Shown here piece by piece: positions 37,090 to 46,324 of a DNA stretch of 64,000 nucleotides (position 1 is its first letter; each line of letters begins with the position of its first letter). The notes beneath the pieces are model-generated. The model made no database searches. It was not told the DNA's origin and saw only the letters and a program-made list of their open reading frames with translations. The stretch covers positions 534,958 through 598,957 of the forward strand of contig NZ_LVJN01000018.1 of NCBI RefSeq assembly GCF_002109495.1. Reading direction: 5' to 3'. Source of the stretch: Magnetofaba australis IT-1 (GTDB lineage Bacteria > Pseudomonadota > Magnetococcia > Magnetococcales > Magnetococcaceae). A program made the translations under genes and the position numbers.

Positions 37090-37720
37090 CGCCGGTCAAC
37101 TCCCAGATGCGCTCGGATAGCGCATCGATGCTCAGGCTGGCGTCCACCACCCGCATGCGCCCCGGTTCGCTGAGCGCGCGCTGGCGGAACGCTTCCCTGA
37201 CGCTGTGATGGAACGTTTCACGCTCCTTTTCGAAACGCTGTTCGGCGTCGCCGCGGGCGCGTGAGCGCTGCAGGCCAATCTCCGAGGGCAGATCCAGAAA
37301 CAGGGTCAGATCCGGCGTCAGATCATCCCGCGCCCACTGCTCGGCGCTGTCCAGGCGCGCCCCCGCCAGATTGCGTCCAGCGCCTTGATAGGCCAGGGTG
37401 CTGTCGTGAAAGCGATCACACAACACCCACTTCCCGGCCTCCAAAGCGGGCTGAATCACCCGCATCACATGTTGACGCCGCGCCGCCAGCACCAAAAACA
37501 GCTCGGTCACCGGCTCCATGCCGCCGGGATCCCCCTGCACCAGCAGCGCGCGTATCTGTTCGGCAAGGTCGCATCCACCGGGTTCGCGGGTGATCAAGGT
37601 GGCGACGCCCATGGCGTCCAGACGGCTGGCCAAACGTTGAATTTGTGTGCTCTTGCCCGCCCCTTCGCCGCCTTCAAAGGTGATGAAGCGACCGCGAGCC
37701 GTGTGCGGCGCAGCGTTCAT
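37070..37720 (-). CDS. tmk: Thymidylate kinase
   Basis: Tmk phosphorylates dTMP to dTDP. The 216-residue protein has the P-loop FEGGEGAGKST, REPGG, DRFHDSTLAYQGAG and a lid segment RARGDAEQRFEKE. The ATG overlaps the stop of mltG by four bases (ATGA) and there is no separate ribosome site, so translation is probably coupled. It overlaps the holB start by 20 nt. The order mltG-tmk-holB is widely conserved in proteobacteria. Confidence 0.97.
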   Translation of the reverse strand: MNAAPHTARGRFITFEGGEGAGKSTQIQRLASRLDAMGVATLITREPGGCDLAEQIRALLVQGDPGGMEPVTELFLVLAARRQHVMRVIQPALEAGKWVLCDRFHDSTLAYQGAGRNLAGARLDSAEQWARDDLTPDLTLFLDLPSEIGLQRSRARGDAEQRFEKERETFHHSVREAFRQRALSEPGRMRVVDASLSIDALSERIWELTGDVRNAV

Positions 37721-38721
37721 TGGGATTTTTTACGCTTTTTCAGTTGGTAGCGGCGCACATTGCGGTTGTGTTGCGCCAGCGTCTCGGAGAAGGCGTGGTA
37801 GCCGTTGCCCTTGGCCACGAAGAAAATCGCCTTGGTTTCCTGGGGATGCAGCGCCGCATGGATGGCGTCACGCCCGGGGTTGGCAATGGGCGTAGGCGGC
37901 AGCGCCGGGATCACATAGGTGTTGTAGGGGGTGGCTTCGCGCAGATGCTTGCGGGTGATGTTGCCGTCAAAATTCTCGATGCCGTAGATCACGGTGGGGT
38001 CGCTCTGTAGGCGCATGCCGCGCTTCAGCCGATTGTGGAACACCCCGGAGATCAGCGGTCGCTCGGCGGCGCGTCCAGTCTCTTTTTCGATGATGGAGGC
38101 TAGAATCAGCGTCTCATAGCGGGTCAATGGATGCGTCGGCGGGCGCGTCAGCCACTCGCTATCGAGCACATGACGCATGCGATTGGCCATGCGTCGAAAC
38201 AGACTGAGCGTGCGGGTGCCGGAGGTATAGAAATAGGTGTCGGGGTAGAGCCACCCCTCCAGCGCCGCCAAGCCGCTCGCCTCCGCAGGGCTCTGGATGA
38301 TGGCGCGCAGCGCAGGCGCATCCAAGGCGGATTGGATATTGTCAAAACCCGCCTGCTGCATGCGCTGGATCACATCGCCGACCGTCAACCCTTCGGGGAA
38401 GCCAAACGCATGCTGCACCACTTCGCCGGCGTGGAGCTTGGCCAGCACTTCGCGCGGACCGTCGCCGGGCTCAAAGTGGTACTCGCCGGCGCGAATCACC
38501 CCTTCCGGGGCGCGCCACGCCTGCAAGCGGAAGCCCAACGCCGACTCCACCACACCCCGACGGGCCAGTTCGGCGCCGGTTTGCGCTGCGCCCCACCCTT
38601 TGGGGATGGTGACAGTGATGCGCTCATCCAGAGAGTGGCGCATATAGCGGTCATATCGATGCCAGCACCAGAGCGCTAGAACGATGGCGAATACCGATAT
38701 GACCGCGATTCCGCGCTTCAA
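37717..38721 (-). CDS. mltG: Endolytic murein transglycosylase MltG
   Basis: MltG cleaves nascent glycan strands and helps set their length in the periplasm. The 334-residue protein has an N-terminal membrane anchor ([17 protein letters not shown]), a LysM-like region with [10 protein letters not shown], and the YceG catalytic domain. That domain has the active Glu in [10 protein letters not shown] and the [20 protein letters not shown] segment. It overlaps the stop of fabF by four bases and the start of tmk by four, so the three are translated as a coupled set. Confidence 0.95.
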   Translation of the reverse strand: MKRGIAVISVFAIVLALWCWHRYDRYMRHSLDERITVTIPKGWGAAQTGAELARRGVVESALGFRLQAWRAPEGVIRAGEYHFEPGDGPREVLAKLHAGEVVQHAFGFPEGLTVGDVIQRMQQAGFDNIQSALDAPALRAIIQSPAEASGLAALEGWLYPDTYFYTSGTRTLSLFRRMANRMRHVLDSEWLTRPPTHPLTRYETLILASIIEKETGRAAERPLISGVFHNRLKRGMRLQSDPTVIYGIENFDGNITRKHLREATPYNTYVIPALPPTPIANPGRDAIHAALHPQETKAIFFVAKGNGYHAFSETLAQHNRNVRRYQLKKRKKSQ

Positions 38722-39959
38722 GGCGCTTTTTTCAGCACCAGAGTGGCGTTGGTGCCGCCAAAGCCGAAGGAGTTGGAGACAGCGGCTTCCAATTTGACTT
38801 CACGCGCGGTGTGCGGCACGTAGTCCAGATCACACTCAGGATCCGGGTTGTCCAGATTGATGGTGGGAGGGATCACCCCTTCAGACAGCGCCATGGCGGT
38901 GAAGATCGCCTCTACGCCGCCCGCCGCGCCCAACAGGTGGCCGGTCATGGATTTGGTGGAACTGACCATCAGGCCATTTTTGGCGTAGTCGCCGAACACC
39001 GATTTGACCGCCATGGTTTCGCCAACGTCCCCTGCCGGGGTGGAGGTGCCATGGGCGTTGATATAGCCGATCTGCTCGGGATTGAGCTGCGCATCGGCCA
39101 GCGCCGCGCGCATGCAGCGCGCCGCCCCTTCGCCGCCGGGCGAGGGCTGGGTGATGTGGTGGGCGTCGCCGGACATGCCGTAGCCGACCACTTCCGCATA
39201 GATCTTGGCGCCGCGTTTCTGCGCGGATTCCAGCTCTTCGAGAATAACGATGCCAGAGCCGTCGGCCTGTACAAAGCCGTCACGATCCTTATCCCACGGA
39301 CGCGACGCCTTGGCGGGCTCGTCGTTGCGGGTGGAGAGCGCCTTGGCGGCGGCGAAACCGCCGATGCCCAGTTCGCAGATGGCCGCTTCGGCGCCGCCCG
39401 CCATCATGGCGTCGGCCTCATTGCGTTGAATCATGCGGAAGGCGTCGCCAATGGCGTGTGCGCCGGTGGAACAGGCGGTAACCACCGAGTGGTTGGGCCC
39501 CTTGAAGCCATACTTGATGGAGACCTGACCGGAGATCAGATTGATCAGCGCGCTGGGGATGAAGAAAGGCGAGATGCGGCGCGGCCCCTTCTCCAGAATC
39601 TGCTGTGCCTGGGTCTGGATCGCCACCAGGCCGCCGATGCCCGAGCCCACGGTGATGCCGATACGGGTGGCGTTCTCTTCCGTCACTTCGAGTCCAGAGT
39701 CCTCCATGGCCAACTGCGCGGCGGCCATGCCGAAGTGAATGAAGCGATCCATCTTCTTCACATCTTTTTTCGGAATCCAATCCTCGGCGTTGAAGTCGGG
39801 AACTTCACCGGCGATGCGCACGCTGTATTCAGTGGCGTCGAACAGGGAGATCGGGCCGATGCCGGAGCGCCCCTCCATCAGTCCCTGCCAGGTCGTTTGA
39901 TTGCCAACCCCCAACGGGGTCACCAGACCCACCCCTGTGATGACCACTCTGCGCGTCAT
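38718..39959 (-). CDS. fabF: 3-oxoacyl-ACP synthase II FabF
   Basis: FabF elongates acyl-ACP with malonyl-ACP in fatty acid synthesis. The 413-residue protein has the catalytic triad of the family: Cys in [12 protein letters not shown], His in [11 protein letters not shown] and His in [12 protein letters not shown]. The C-terminal [13 protein letters not shown] also fits. The start at 39957-39959 follows GGAGG by five bases and begins with the conserved [17 protein letters not shown]. It lies downstream of acpP, the usual acpP-fabF order, and is translationally coupled to mltG. Confidence 0.96.
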   Translation of the reverse strand: MTRRVVITGVGLVTPLGVGNQTTWQGLMEGRSGIGPISLFDATEYSVRIAGEVPDFNAEDWIPKKDVKKMDRFIHFGMAAAQLAMEDSGLEVTEENATRIGITVGSGIGGLVAIQTQAQQILEKGPRRISPFFIPSALINLISGQVSIKYGFKGPNHSVVTACSTGAHAIGDAFRMIQRNEADAMMAGGAEAAICELGIGGFAAAKALSTRNDEPAKASRPWDKDRDGFVQADGSGIVILEELESAQKRGAKIYAEVVGYGMSGDAHHITQPSPGGEGAARCMRAALADAQLNPEQIGYINAHGTSTPAGDVGETMAVKSVFGDYAKNGLMVSSTKSMTGHLLGAAGGVEAIFTAMALSEGVIPPTINLDNPDPECDLDYVPHTAREVKLEAAVSNSFGFGGTNATLVLKKAP

Positions 39960-40113
39960 GGCCGCCTCCGCGTCAATTCGTCTGAAAGATGCAACATAAG
40001 CACAAAACCGCGCAGGCGCTGTTATCAGCAAACGAGCTGCAAACAGCGCCTGGCGGTTTCAAGAATCCCCGCACGCCGGGAGAACCAGCGCACGGCGGCG
40101 CCCAAAGGGCGTC

Positions 40114-40350
40114 TTAGTCCATATTGGCGTTGATGTAGTCAATCGCCTCTTGCACGGAGGTGATCTTTTCAGCCGCCTCGTCGGGAATTTCGCAACCAAA
40201 CTCCTCTTCCAGAGCCATCACCAGCTCAACGCTGTCGAGGGAGTCGGCGCCCAGGTCATCGACAAAGTTGGAGTCGGTGTTGACTTTTTCGGCGTCCACG
40301 CCCAGTTGTTCCACCACGATCTTTTTCACGCGTTCAACAATGTCGCTCAT
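40114..40350 (-). CDS. acpP: Acyl carrier protein
   Basis: A 78-residue acidic protein with the phosphopantetheine serine in [18 protein letters not shown]. It carries growing fatty acid chains and is charged by AcpS (25.1 kb). The length is standard. AAGGGA precedes the ATG. A small hairpin (about 40097-40112) directly follows the stop and may reduce read-through into fabF, which would fit the high ACP output usually needed. Confidence 0.97.
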   Translation of the reverse strand: MSDIVERVKKIVVEQLGVDAEKVNTDSNFVDDLGADSLDSVELVMALEEEFGCEIPDEAAEKITSVQEAIDYINANMD

Positions 40351-40501
40351 TGATTTCGTTCCCTTAAGTGAGGCGCCGCGCGCCCGTGGCGGCGCTGCGC
40401 TGAAGATGGACTGCTTTCACTCGAAGCTTCGGCGCCTGGGGTCTCCTCGCCGACAGTTTCGATTTTGATCAACGGCGCATCGCCGTTTAATCCGTAACAA
40501 A

Positions 40502-41239
40502 TTAACCCATATACATGCCGCCGTTGACATGCAAGGTCTCGCCGGTGACATAGCTGGTCGACTCCGCGGCCAGATAGGCCACCGCGCCTGCGATATCCTC
40601 TGCCGAGCCCATGGCTCCCGTGGGAATTTGTGAGAGGATAGCCTCCCGCGCCTGATCATTCAATGCTTCGGTCATATCGGTGGCGATGAAACCGGGCGCC
40701 ACGCAGTTGACCGTGATGCCGCGCGGGGCGACTTCACGCGCCACACTGCGGGAGAAACCCACCAGTCCGGCCTTGGCGGCGGTGTAGTTGGCCTGACCGG
40801 GATTGCCGGTGAAGCCCACCACCGAGGTGATGTTGATGATGCGCCCGAAGCGCGCCTTCATCATCGGCTTGAGCGCCAGTTTGACCAGACGAAACACGCT
40901 GCTGAGATTGACGTTGAGCACCGCCTCCCAATCGTCCTCTTTCATACGCAACATCAGGCCGTCGCGGGTGATGCCCGCATTATTGACCAGAATGTCGATG
41001 CGGCCAAACTTGCCCATGGCGGCGTCGATCAATTGCGCGGCGGACTCCGATTGGCTGAGGTCAGCGGACACGCCCAACGCCTGCACGCCCAAAGCTTCAA
41101 TTTCCGCTACGGTTTGGGCGATCTTCTCTTGATTGGTTCCGCTCACCACCACATGGGCGCCGCGACGCGCCAGATCCAGCGCGATGCTCTTGCCGATGCC
41201 GCGCGTGGAGCCGGTGACCAGGGCGACGCGATCCTTCAT
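40502..41239 (-). CDS. fabG: 3-oxoacyl-ACP reductase FabG
   Basis: FabG performs the NADPH-dependent ketoreduction of fatty acid elongation. The 245-residue short-chain dehydrogenase has TGSTRGIG near the start, LVNNAGITRDGLM, and the Ser-Tyr-Lys set in NITSVVGFTGNPGQANYTAA. The start at 41237-41239 has GGGAG eight bases upstream; an ATG five codons earlier overlaps that site. It follows fabD by 34 nt and precedes acpP by about 150 nt, forming a fabD-fabG-acpP-fabF run. Confidence 0.96.
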   Translation of the reverse strand: MKDRVALVTGSTRGIGKSIALDLARRGAHVVVSGTNQEKIAQTVAEIEALGVQALGVSADLSQSESAAQLIDAAMGKFGRIDILVNNAGITRDGLMLRMKEDDWEAVLNVNLSSVFRLVKLALKPMMKARFGRIINITSVVGFTGNPGQANYTAAKAGLVGFSRSVAREVAPRGITVNCVAPGFIATDMTEALNDQAREAILSQIPTGAMGSAEDIAGAVAYLAAESTSYVTGETLHVNGGMYMG

Positions 41240-41273
41240 AGTAACTGCTCCCATTTGCTACAAATTTCTTGGA

Positions 41274-42209
41274 TTACAGATCCGCCAACGCGGCCAGATC
41301 TTCCGGCCCATTGACCGGAATGGCGCGGGCGCTTTTATCGATGCGCTTGAGCATGCCGCACAGCGCCTTGCCGGTACCCAGCTCCAGGAAGGTGTCCACG
41401 CCCTCATCGAGCAAACGCTGCATGGAGGCTTCCCAGCGCACCGAGCCGGTCACCTGTTCCACTAGTTGACGGCGCACGGTCTCGGCGTCCTGGGTCGGCG
41501 CGGCGCTGACATTGGCGATCAACGGCACGCTCAGATCATTGATCTGGGCGTCAGCCAAAGCCGCTTGCATCGCCTCGGCGGCGGGTTGCATCAGGGGACA
41601 ATGGAAGGGTGCGGAGACCGGCAGCAGAAGGCAGCGCTTGGCGCCGCGCTCCTTGGCCAACTCCACCGCCTTCTCCACCGCCGCTTTGGCGCCGGATATG
41701 ACGATCTGCACGGCGGTGTTATAGTTGGCGGGCACGCACACGCCGCCGGTAGCCTCGGCCGCCTCGGCGCACACCGCCTCGACGTCGGCTTCGGCCATAT
41801 TCAGCATCGCCGCCATGGCGCCCTGCCCCACCGGGACCGCCGACTGCATGGCGTCGCCGCGCAGACGGGTCAGCCGCACCGCATCGGCAAACGCCAGACC
41901 GCCCGCCGCACAGATGGCGGCGTATTCGCCCAGGGAGTGGCCGGCGACAAAGTCGGGGCGGATGGCGGTGCGCTCGGTGACCATCTGATACGCCGCCATA
42001 GCGGTGGTGACCAGCGCTGGTTGCGTATTGCGCGTGAGGGTCAATTGATCCTCTGGGCCATTGAACATCAGCCCGCTTAAGGATTCGCCCAACGCGGCGT
42101 CAGCCTGCTCAAAATAGGCGCCAATGGCGCCGCCTTCGGCGCTCAACGCCTGACCCATGCCGACGCTCTGCGCGCCTTGTCCGGGGAACAGAAAAGCTAT
42201 CTTACCCAT
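41274..42209 (-). CDS. fabD: Malonyl-CoA:ACP transacylase FabD
   Basis: FabD loads malonyl groups onto ACP. The 311-residue protein has FLFPGQGAQSVGMG at the start, the nucleophilic serine in VAGHSLGEYAA, and the catalytic His in SAPFHCPLM. AGGGCGG precedes the ATG. It is the first gene of the fab run in the window; the frequent upstream partners fabH and plsX are absent, and a NYN nuclease gene with its own terminator lies there instead. Confidence 0.96.
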   Translation of the reverse strand: MGKIAFLFPGQGAQSVGMGQALSAEGGAIGAYFEQADAALGESLSGLMFNGPEDQLTLTRNTQPALVTTAMAAYQMVTERTAIRPDFVAGHSLGEYAAICAAGGLAFADAVRLTRLRGDAMQSAVPVGQGAMAAMLNMAEADVEAVCAEAAEATGGVCVPANYNTAVQIVISGAKAAVEKAVELAKERGAKRCLLLPVSAPFHCPLMQPAAEAMQAALADAQINDLSVPLIANVSAAPTQDAETVRRQLVEQVTGSVRWEASMQRLLDEGVDTFLELGTGKALCGMLKRIDKSARAIPVNGPEDLAALADL

Positions 42210-42353
42210 GAACCGCCCTTTGTTATGCTGGCGTGATATGTTTCAAGTCGATCACACATCATCCTAAAATCATCGATGTGGGTCCAGGGTTGATGCGACT
42301 CAATTGGAAAGCCACATGATGATTTTGGCGATGCGTGCAGGCTTTATACGCAA

Positions 42354-42381
42354 AAACGCTCCCGTTTTCACGGGAGCGTTT
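42354..42381 (-). terminator. Terminator after NYN nuclease gene
   Basis: A perfect 12-bp stem (42354-42365 with 42370-42381) with a GAAA tetraloop on the minus strand, followed by GTTTTTGCG. It lies 44 nt downstream of the NYN gene stop. The plus strand also carries a T run just after it. Confidence 0.85.
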
Positions 42382-42424
42382 GCATTTTTTCATCGGCGGG
42401 CGTCGCTGCGCCAGCAGCAACCCG

Positions 42425-43060
42425 TTAAGGGGCCTGGTTGCCAATATTGTCCGGCGTCGCGCTGGGGGCGCTTTGCTGCGGGTGCGCCCCGCCCGGGGAG
42501 CCATGCTGCTCGCGGATCAACTCATCCTTGATCTTGGCCAGCTCCAGGAAGTAGTCAGCTTGACGACGCAGTTCGTCGGCGATCATGGGCGGATGGGTCA
42601 GCAGAGAGCTGATCACGGTCACGGTCTTGCCCTGCTCCTGCAGCGCCTCGACCACGCTGCGGAAGTCGCCGTCGCCGGAGAACAGCACCGCATGATCATA
42701 GTTGGGAGCCAAGCGCAGCATGGAGACAGCGATCTCAATGTCCATATTGCCCTTGGTGCGCTTGTTACCGGTGACCGGGTCCACATACTCTTTGATGGGC
42801 TTGGTCACCACGGAATAACCGTTGTAGGCGAGCCAGTCCACCAGCGGGCGGATGGGCGAATACTCCTGATCATCGCCCAGCGCGGTGAAGTAGTAAGCGC
42901 GCATCAGGCGGCAGCGACCGCGGAAAAACTGCAGCAGCTTTTTGTAGTCGAAGTCGAAACCCAGGGAGCGGATTGCGGCATACAGGTTGGAACCGTCGAT
43001 GAAGACGGCAATACGGTCGTTCTTGTGGAAAATGTAGTCGGGAACCGTGGCGTTACCCAT
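42425..43060 (-). CDS. NYN-domain (LabA/DUF88-like) nuclease
   Basis: A 211-residue protein of the NYN family, PIN-like RNases. The acidic site residues are Asp22 in VFIDGSNLYA, Asp111 in GNMDIEIAVSML, and the pair in LFSGDGDFRSVVEAL. The order and spacing match LabA/DUF88 proteins, which are widespread and mostly uncharacterised RNases. A Pro/Ser/Gln-rich tail of about 25 residues follows the fold. It has its own terminator, and an inverted repeat lies 72 nt upstream of the start. Confidence 0.85.
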   Translation of the reverse strand: MGNATVPDYIFHKNDRIAVFIDGSNLYAAIRSLGFDFDYKKLLQFFRGRCRLMRAYYFTALGDDQEYSPIRPLVDWLAYNGYSVVTKPIKEYVDPVTGNKRTKGNMDIEIAVSMLRLAPNYDHAVLFSGDGDFRSVVEALQEQGKTVTVISSLLTHPPMIADELRRQADYFLELAKIKDELIREQHGSPGGAHPQQSAPSATPDNIGNQAP

Positions 43061-43410
43061 GATGCGGGGTCCTTTTTATTGCGCGGTCGGGGCTGGAGGC
43101 GAAAGCAGCGAGCCGACCGTCGTGAAATTTTCGCCGATATCGGCTAATGGGGATATCGGCGACCTCAACAAGCGTGATTATTCCGCTTGCAACTTCCTGA
43201 AAACGACCGTACTGCCTGTCTGTCTTCGTTAACTCATCAGACAGTTCAACAACCAGAGGGTTCAACACGCGTTGCAGCATAGAAGAGTTATTCTACTCAA
43301 TTCTACTCACAACAGACAACTTGAACACCGCTGCGCATCCATATCACAAACAAAAAAGGCGGCACTGCGAGGTACGGCAGGCCGCCTTATGGACCGTCAA
43401 GCGATCGAAT
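43061..43410. other. Intergenic region between tRNA cluster and NYN gene
   Basis: A 350-nt gap without a supported gene. It contains a clear 10-bp dyad near 43132-43161. A 75-codon open frame on the minus strand (43053-43280) overlaps the NYN start, has no ribosome site and no recognisable family, so it was left out. Confidence 0.6.
43132..43161. promoter_or_regulatory. Inverted repeat upstream of NYN gene, possible operator
   Basis: A perfect 10-bp dyad: CGCCGATATC at 43132-43141 and GATATCGGCG at 43152-43161, with a ten-base spacer. It lies 72-101 nt before the NYN start. The symmetric half-sites one helical turn apart suit a dimeric regulator. It is too far from a T tract to be a terminator. 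Confidence 0.45.
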
Positions 43411-43485
43411 TGGAGCGGGAGAAGGGATTTGAACCCTCGACATCAACCTTGGCAAGGTTGCGCTCTACCCCTGAGCTACTCCCGC
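43411..43485 (-). tRNA. tRNA-Gly (GCC)
   Basis: The minus strand folds into a cloverleaf: acceptor GCGGGAG paired with CTCCCGC, D arm AGCTC..GAGC, anticodon loop TTGCCAA giving GCC, T arm with GGTTTGAATCC, and an encoded CCA end at 43411-43413. Length 75 nt. It is the third of a three-tRNA cluster reading leftward. Confidence 0.97.
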
Positions 43486-43523
43486 AGGATAGATAATTTT
43501 CAACGCCTTCGTTAGCAAAGAGC

Positions 43524-43600
43524 TGGAGGCCGGGGTGGGATTCGAACCCACGAATAAAGGTTTTGCAGACCTCAGCGTTAGACCACTTCGCCACCCGGCC
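43524..43600 (-). tRNA. tRNA-Cys (GCA)
   Basis: The minus strand has acceptor GGCCGGG, anticodon loop CTGCAAA giving GCA, T arm GGGTTCGAATCCC and encoded CCA at 43524-43526. Length 77 nt. It lies between two identical tRNA-Gly genes, with 38 nt to one and 35 nt to the other. Confidence 0.97.
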
Positions 43601-43635
43601 ATCATCGCAATCGCGAGAATGTGTGAAGAGAGAAA

Positions 43636-43710
43636 ATGGAGCGGGAGAAGGGATTTGAACCCTCGACATCAACCTTGGCAAGGTTGCGCTCTACCCCTGA
43701 GCTACTCCCG
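43636..43710 (-). tRNA. tRNA-Gly (GCC), second identical copy
   Basis: The 75-nt sequence is identical to that at 43411-43485, including the GCC anticodon and CCA end. It is the promoter-proximal gene of the cluster. Position beside pgsA-uvrC recalls the gly-cys tRNA cluster of E. coli, where the third gene is tRNA-Leu rather than a second Gly. Confidence 0.97.
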
Positions 43711-43797
43711 CACGCTTGCTACTCTACCACAAATTCCGTGCTTTGTACGACTGTTCACCGTGGCTGTGGTTGTTCGCTTGGCCAACGGTGAGGGGAT

Positions 43798-43826
43798 GTT
43801 ATAAGGCAATGTCGGCGACGGGTCAA
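43798..43826 (-). promoter_or_regulatory. Sigma-70 promoter for the tRNA cluster
   Basis: On the minus strand, TTGACC (43821-43826) and TATAAC (43798-43803) are separated by exactly 17 nt; each is five of six to consensus. The first tRNA begins about 88 nt downstream. It lies in the gap after pgsA, so the tRNAs need not depend on the pgsA transcript. Confidence 0.75.
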
Positions 43827-43892
43827 GCAAACGATGCGCAAATTTGAAAAAAAATTCTCGCGCAATCGTGTGAACCCGGCGCAACAGGCGTG

Positions 43893-44435
43893 TTACGGTC
43901 GGATTTTATCCCACGCATCGCGCATGTAGTAGAACGCCGACCACACCGACAGCACGGCGGAGACGTACAGGCACAACTGCCCGGGCATCCCCAGCGGCAG
44001 GCTAAAAAAGGAGTCCTGCAGCAGCGCCATGCCGATGCCGAGCATCTGCATGGCGGTTTTCCACTTGCCAATCCAGGAAACCGGCGCGCCGCTGCCCTGC
44101 CCGGCCATGAACTCCCGCAGCGCCATCACCAGGATCTCGCGGATGATGAGCACCATCACCACCACCAGATCGACGCGCTGTTGATCAAGCAGAATCACCA
44201 GGGCGGCCACCACCAACAACTTGTCGGCGACGGGATCGAAGAACTTGCCAAACGCCGACACCAACCCCTGCTTGCGCGCGATATAGCCATCGGCCCAATC
44301 GGTCACGCCAGCGATGGCGAACAGACTGGCGGCGACCAGGTTGCCCCAATCGCCGGACAGGTAGATCGCCCCCACAAAGAACGGGATCATGATAATCCGG
44401 CTCAAAGTGAGCCAGTTGGGCAGATTCAGATGCAC
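43893..44435 (-). CDS. pgsA: Phosphatidylglycerophosphate synthase PgsA
   Basis: PgsA joins CDP-diacylglycerol with glycerol 3-phosphate, the committed step to phosphatidylglycerol, in the inner membrane. The 180-residue protein has the CDP-alcohol phosphotransferase motif: Asp46 and Asp49-Gly50, then Ala53-Arg54, Gly63, Asp67 and Asp71 (DGYIARKQGLVSAFGKFFD). There are about five hydrophobic helices. It follows uvrC by 17 nt, the conserved uvrC-pgsA pair. Confidence 0.96.
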   Translation of the reverse strand: MHLNLPNWLTLSRIIMIPFFVGAIYLSGDWGNLVAASLFAIAGVTDWADGYIARKQGLVSAFGKFFDPVADKLLVVAALVILLDQQRVDLVVVMVLIIREILVMALREFMAGQGSGAPVSWIGKWKTAMQMLGIGMALLQDSFFSLPLGMPGQLCLYVSAVLSVWSAFYYMRDAWDKIRP

Positions 44436-44452
44436 GATGCGCAGCTCTTACG

Positions 44453-46315
44453 TCAGGAGTCCGATTTCAAAGCGTCCAATATGGTTTCGGCCAGGGTTTG
44501 GGAGACGCCGGGCGTCTGCGCCAATTCGCGCACGCTGGCTTCCGACACCCCGCGCGCCGAGCCAAACCGGGCGATGAGCGCCTTCTTGCGTCGCGGACCC
44601 ACGCCGGGGATGGCGTCCAGGGCCGATTTGATCTGCCGCTTGCCGCGCTTGTTGCGATGAAAGCCGATGGCGAAGCGGTGCGCTTCGTCGCGGATCTGTT
44701 GCAATAGAAACAGCGCAGGCGAGTCGTGAGGGAGTATAAGGGGTTCGTCGGCGTCGGGCAAGAACAGCCGCTCGCGTCCGGCATTGCGCTCCGGTCCTTT
44801 GGCGATGCCGCAAAAGGCGATGTCATCCATCTGCATTTCGCGCGCGACCCGCATCACCGCATTGAGCTGCCCCTGGCCGCCATCCAGCAGGATTAGATCC
44901 GGCCACGCCTCACCGCTCCCTTCACTCTGTTCATTTTCGCTGTTTTTCAAGCGGGTGAGACGGCGTGTGAGCACCTCGGCCATGCGCGCCGTATCGTCGG
45001 CGAGATTGGGATCCTTGAAGTTGAATTTGCGGTATTGGTTTTTGCGGAACCCTTCCGGGCCGAACACGATCATCGCCCCCACCGCCTCGCTGTCCTGGAT
45101 GTGGGACATATCGTAGACCTCAATGCGGTCTGGCGTCTGCGGCAGATTGAGCGCCTCGGTCAGCGCCTCCAGCTTGCGCCGCACCTCCTCCTGCCCGCTC
45201 ATATGGCGCTGCAGCGCCTGCTTGGCGTTGTCCCTGGCCAGCATCAACAGGCGGTGTTTTTCGCCGCGCTGGGGGCGGGTCAGGGTGACCCGCTGGCCGC
45301 GTCGCTCGGAGAGGGCATTCTCCAACCACGCCCGCTCGGTGAGATCGAGATCCACCACCACTTCAGACGGTGGCGGCTTATCGCTGTAGAACTGCTGCAG
45401 GAACTGTTCGAGGATCTCTTCAGGATCGGAGTCGCCGGTCTGCTCCAGAATCAATCCACGACTGCCCAGATTGACCCCCCGGCGGATGAAGAACACCTGC
45501 GCCGAAGCGATGCCGCCGCCCAGCTCAATGGCGGCGATATCCATATCGGCGTCAGCGGCCAGATTGACTCGGCGCTGACGCTGCACATATTCGATGGCGC
45601 GGATACGGTCCCGCAGCACCTTGGCGCCTTCAAAGTCGCGCTCTTCAGAGGCCGACCACATGGCCGCTGCGAGCATCTCGGTGAGCTGCTTGTCCTTGCC
45701 CTCCAGGAACAGAATGACGTCGCGGGTCAGCGCTGCGTACTCTTCAGTACTCACCCGATCGCAACAGGGTCCGTTGCAGCGGTGAATCTGAAACTGCAGA
45801 CAGGGACGCGTGCGCAGATTGAACTCGTTATCATCGCACTGACGGATGGGGAAGATCTTCTGGATCCACTTGAGGGTCTCGCGCACCGCATGGGCCGACG
45901 GATAGGGTCCGTAGTACTTGCCTGGCGGTCTGCGGTCGCCGCGATAGAGCGACAGGCGCGGAAACGCATGGTTGGTGCTCAGGTGCAGATAGGGGTAGGA
46001 CTTGTCGTCCTTGAGCAGCACATTATAGCGCGGCTTGAGCTTTTTGATCAGCGACGCTTCCAGAATCAGCGCCTCGCTCTCGGTTTCGGTGATGGTCACC
46101 TCCAGCCCACGGGCCAGACTGAGCATCACCTGAATGCGCGGCGATTGCTGATTCTTGGTGAAATAGGAGAGCGTGCGCTTGCGCAGCTGCTTGGCCTTGC
46201 CCACATAGAGCACGGTTCCGCCTGCGTCCAGGTAGCGATAGACGCCAGGCGCCAGCGGCAGGCTCTTGGCGACCTTTTTCAGCGGATGGGCGGGGGCGCG
46301 CGGTTCGCTGGACAT
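44453..46315 (-). CDS. uvrC: Excinuclease ABC subunit C
   Basis: UvrC makes both incisions in nucleotide excision repair. The 620-residue protein has the N-terminal GIY-YIG nuclease (LAPGVYRYLDAGGTVLYVGK), a UvrB-binding UVR segment, and the RNase H-like C-terminal nuclease (IEVYDMSHIQDSEAVGA, LILLDGGQGQLNAV). Tandem helix-hairpin-helix motifs close the protein (IPGVGPRRKKALIARFG). The length is standard. It lies between lgt (9 nt upstream) and pgsA in one leftward operon. The ribosome site is weak. Confidence 0.97.
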   Translation of the reverse strand: MSSEPRAPAHPLKKVAKSLPLAPGVYRYLDAGGTVLYVGKAKQLRKRTLSYFTKNQQSPRIQVMLSLARGLEVTITETESEALILEASLIKKLKPRYNVLLKDDKSYPYLHLSTNHAFPRLSLYRGDRRPPGKYYGPYPSAHAVRETLKWIQKIFPIRQCDDNEFNLRTRPCLQFQIHRCNGPCCDRVSTEEYAALTRDVILFLEGKDKQLTEMLAAAMWSASEERDFEGAKVLRDRIRAIEYVQRQRRVNLAADADMDIAAIELGGGIASAQVFFIRRGVNLGSRGLILEQTGDSDPEEILEQFLQQFYSDKPPPSEVVVDLDLTERAWLENALSERRGQRVTLTRPQRGEKHRLLMLARDNAKQALQRHMSGQEEVRRKLEALTEALNLPQTPDRIEVYDMSHIQDSEAVGAMIVFGPEGFRKNQYRKFNFKDPNLADDTARMAEVLTRRLTRLKNSENEQSEGSGEAWPDLILLDGGQGQLNAVMRVAREMQMDDIAFCGIAKGPERNAGRERLFLPDADEPLILPHDSPALFLLQQIRDEAHRFAIGFHRNKRGKRQIKSALDAIPGVGPRRKKALIARFGSARGVSEASVRELAQTPGVSQTLAETILDALKSDS

Positions 46316-46324
46316 GAGCGTCGC

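Noticed and set aside
43053-43280. 75-codon frame upstream of the NYN gene
   Set aside because: Overlaps the NYN start, no ribosome site, no family, and contains the inverted repeat.
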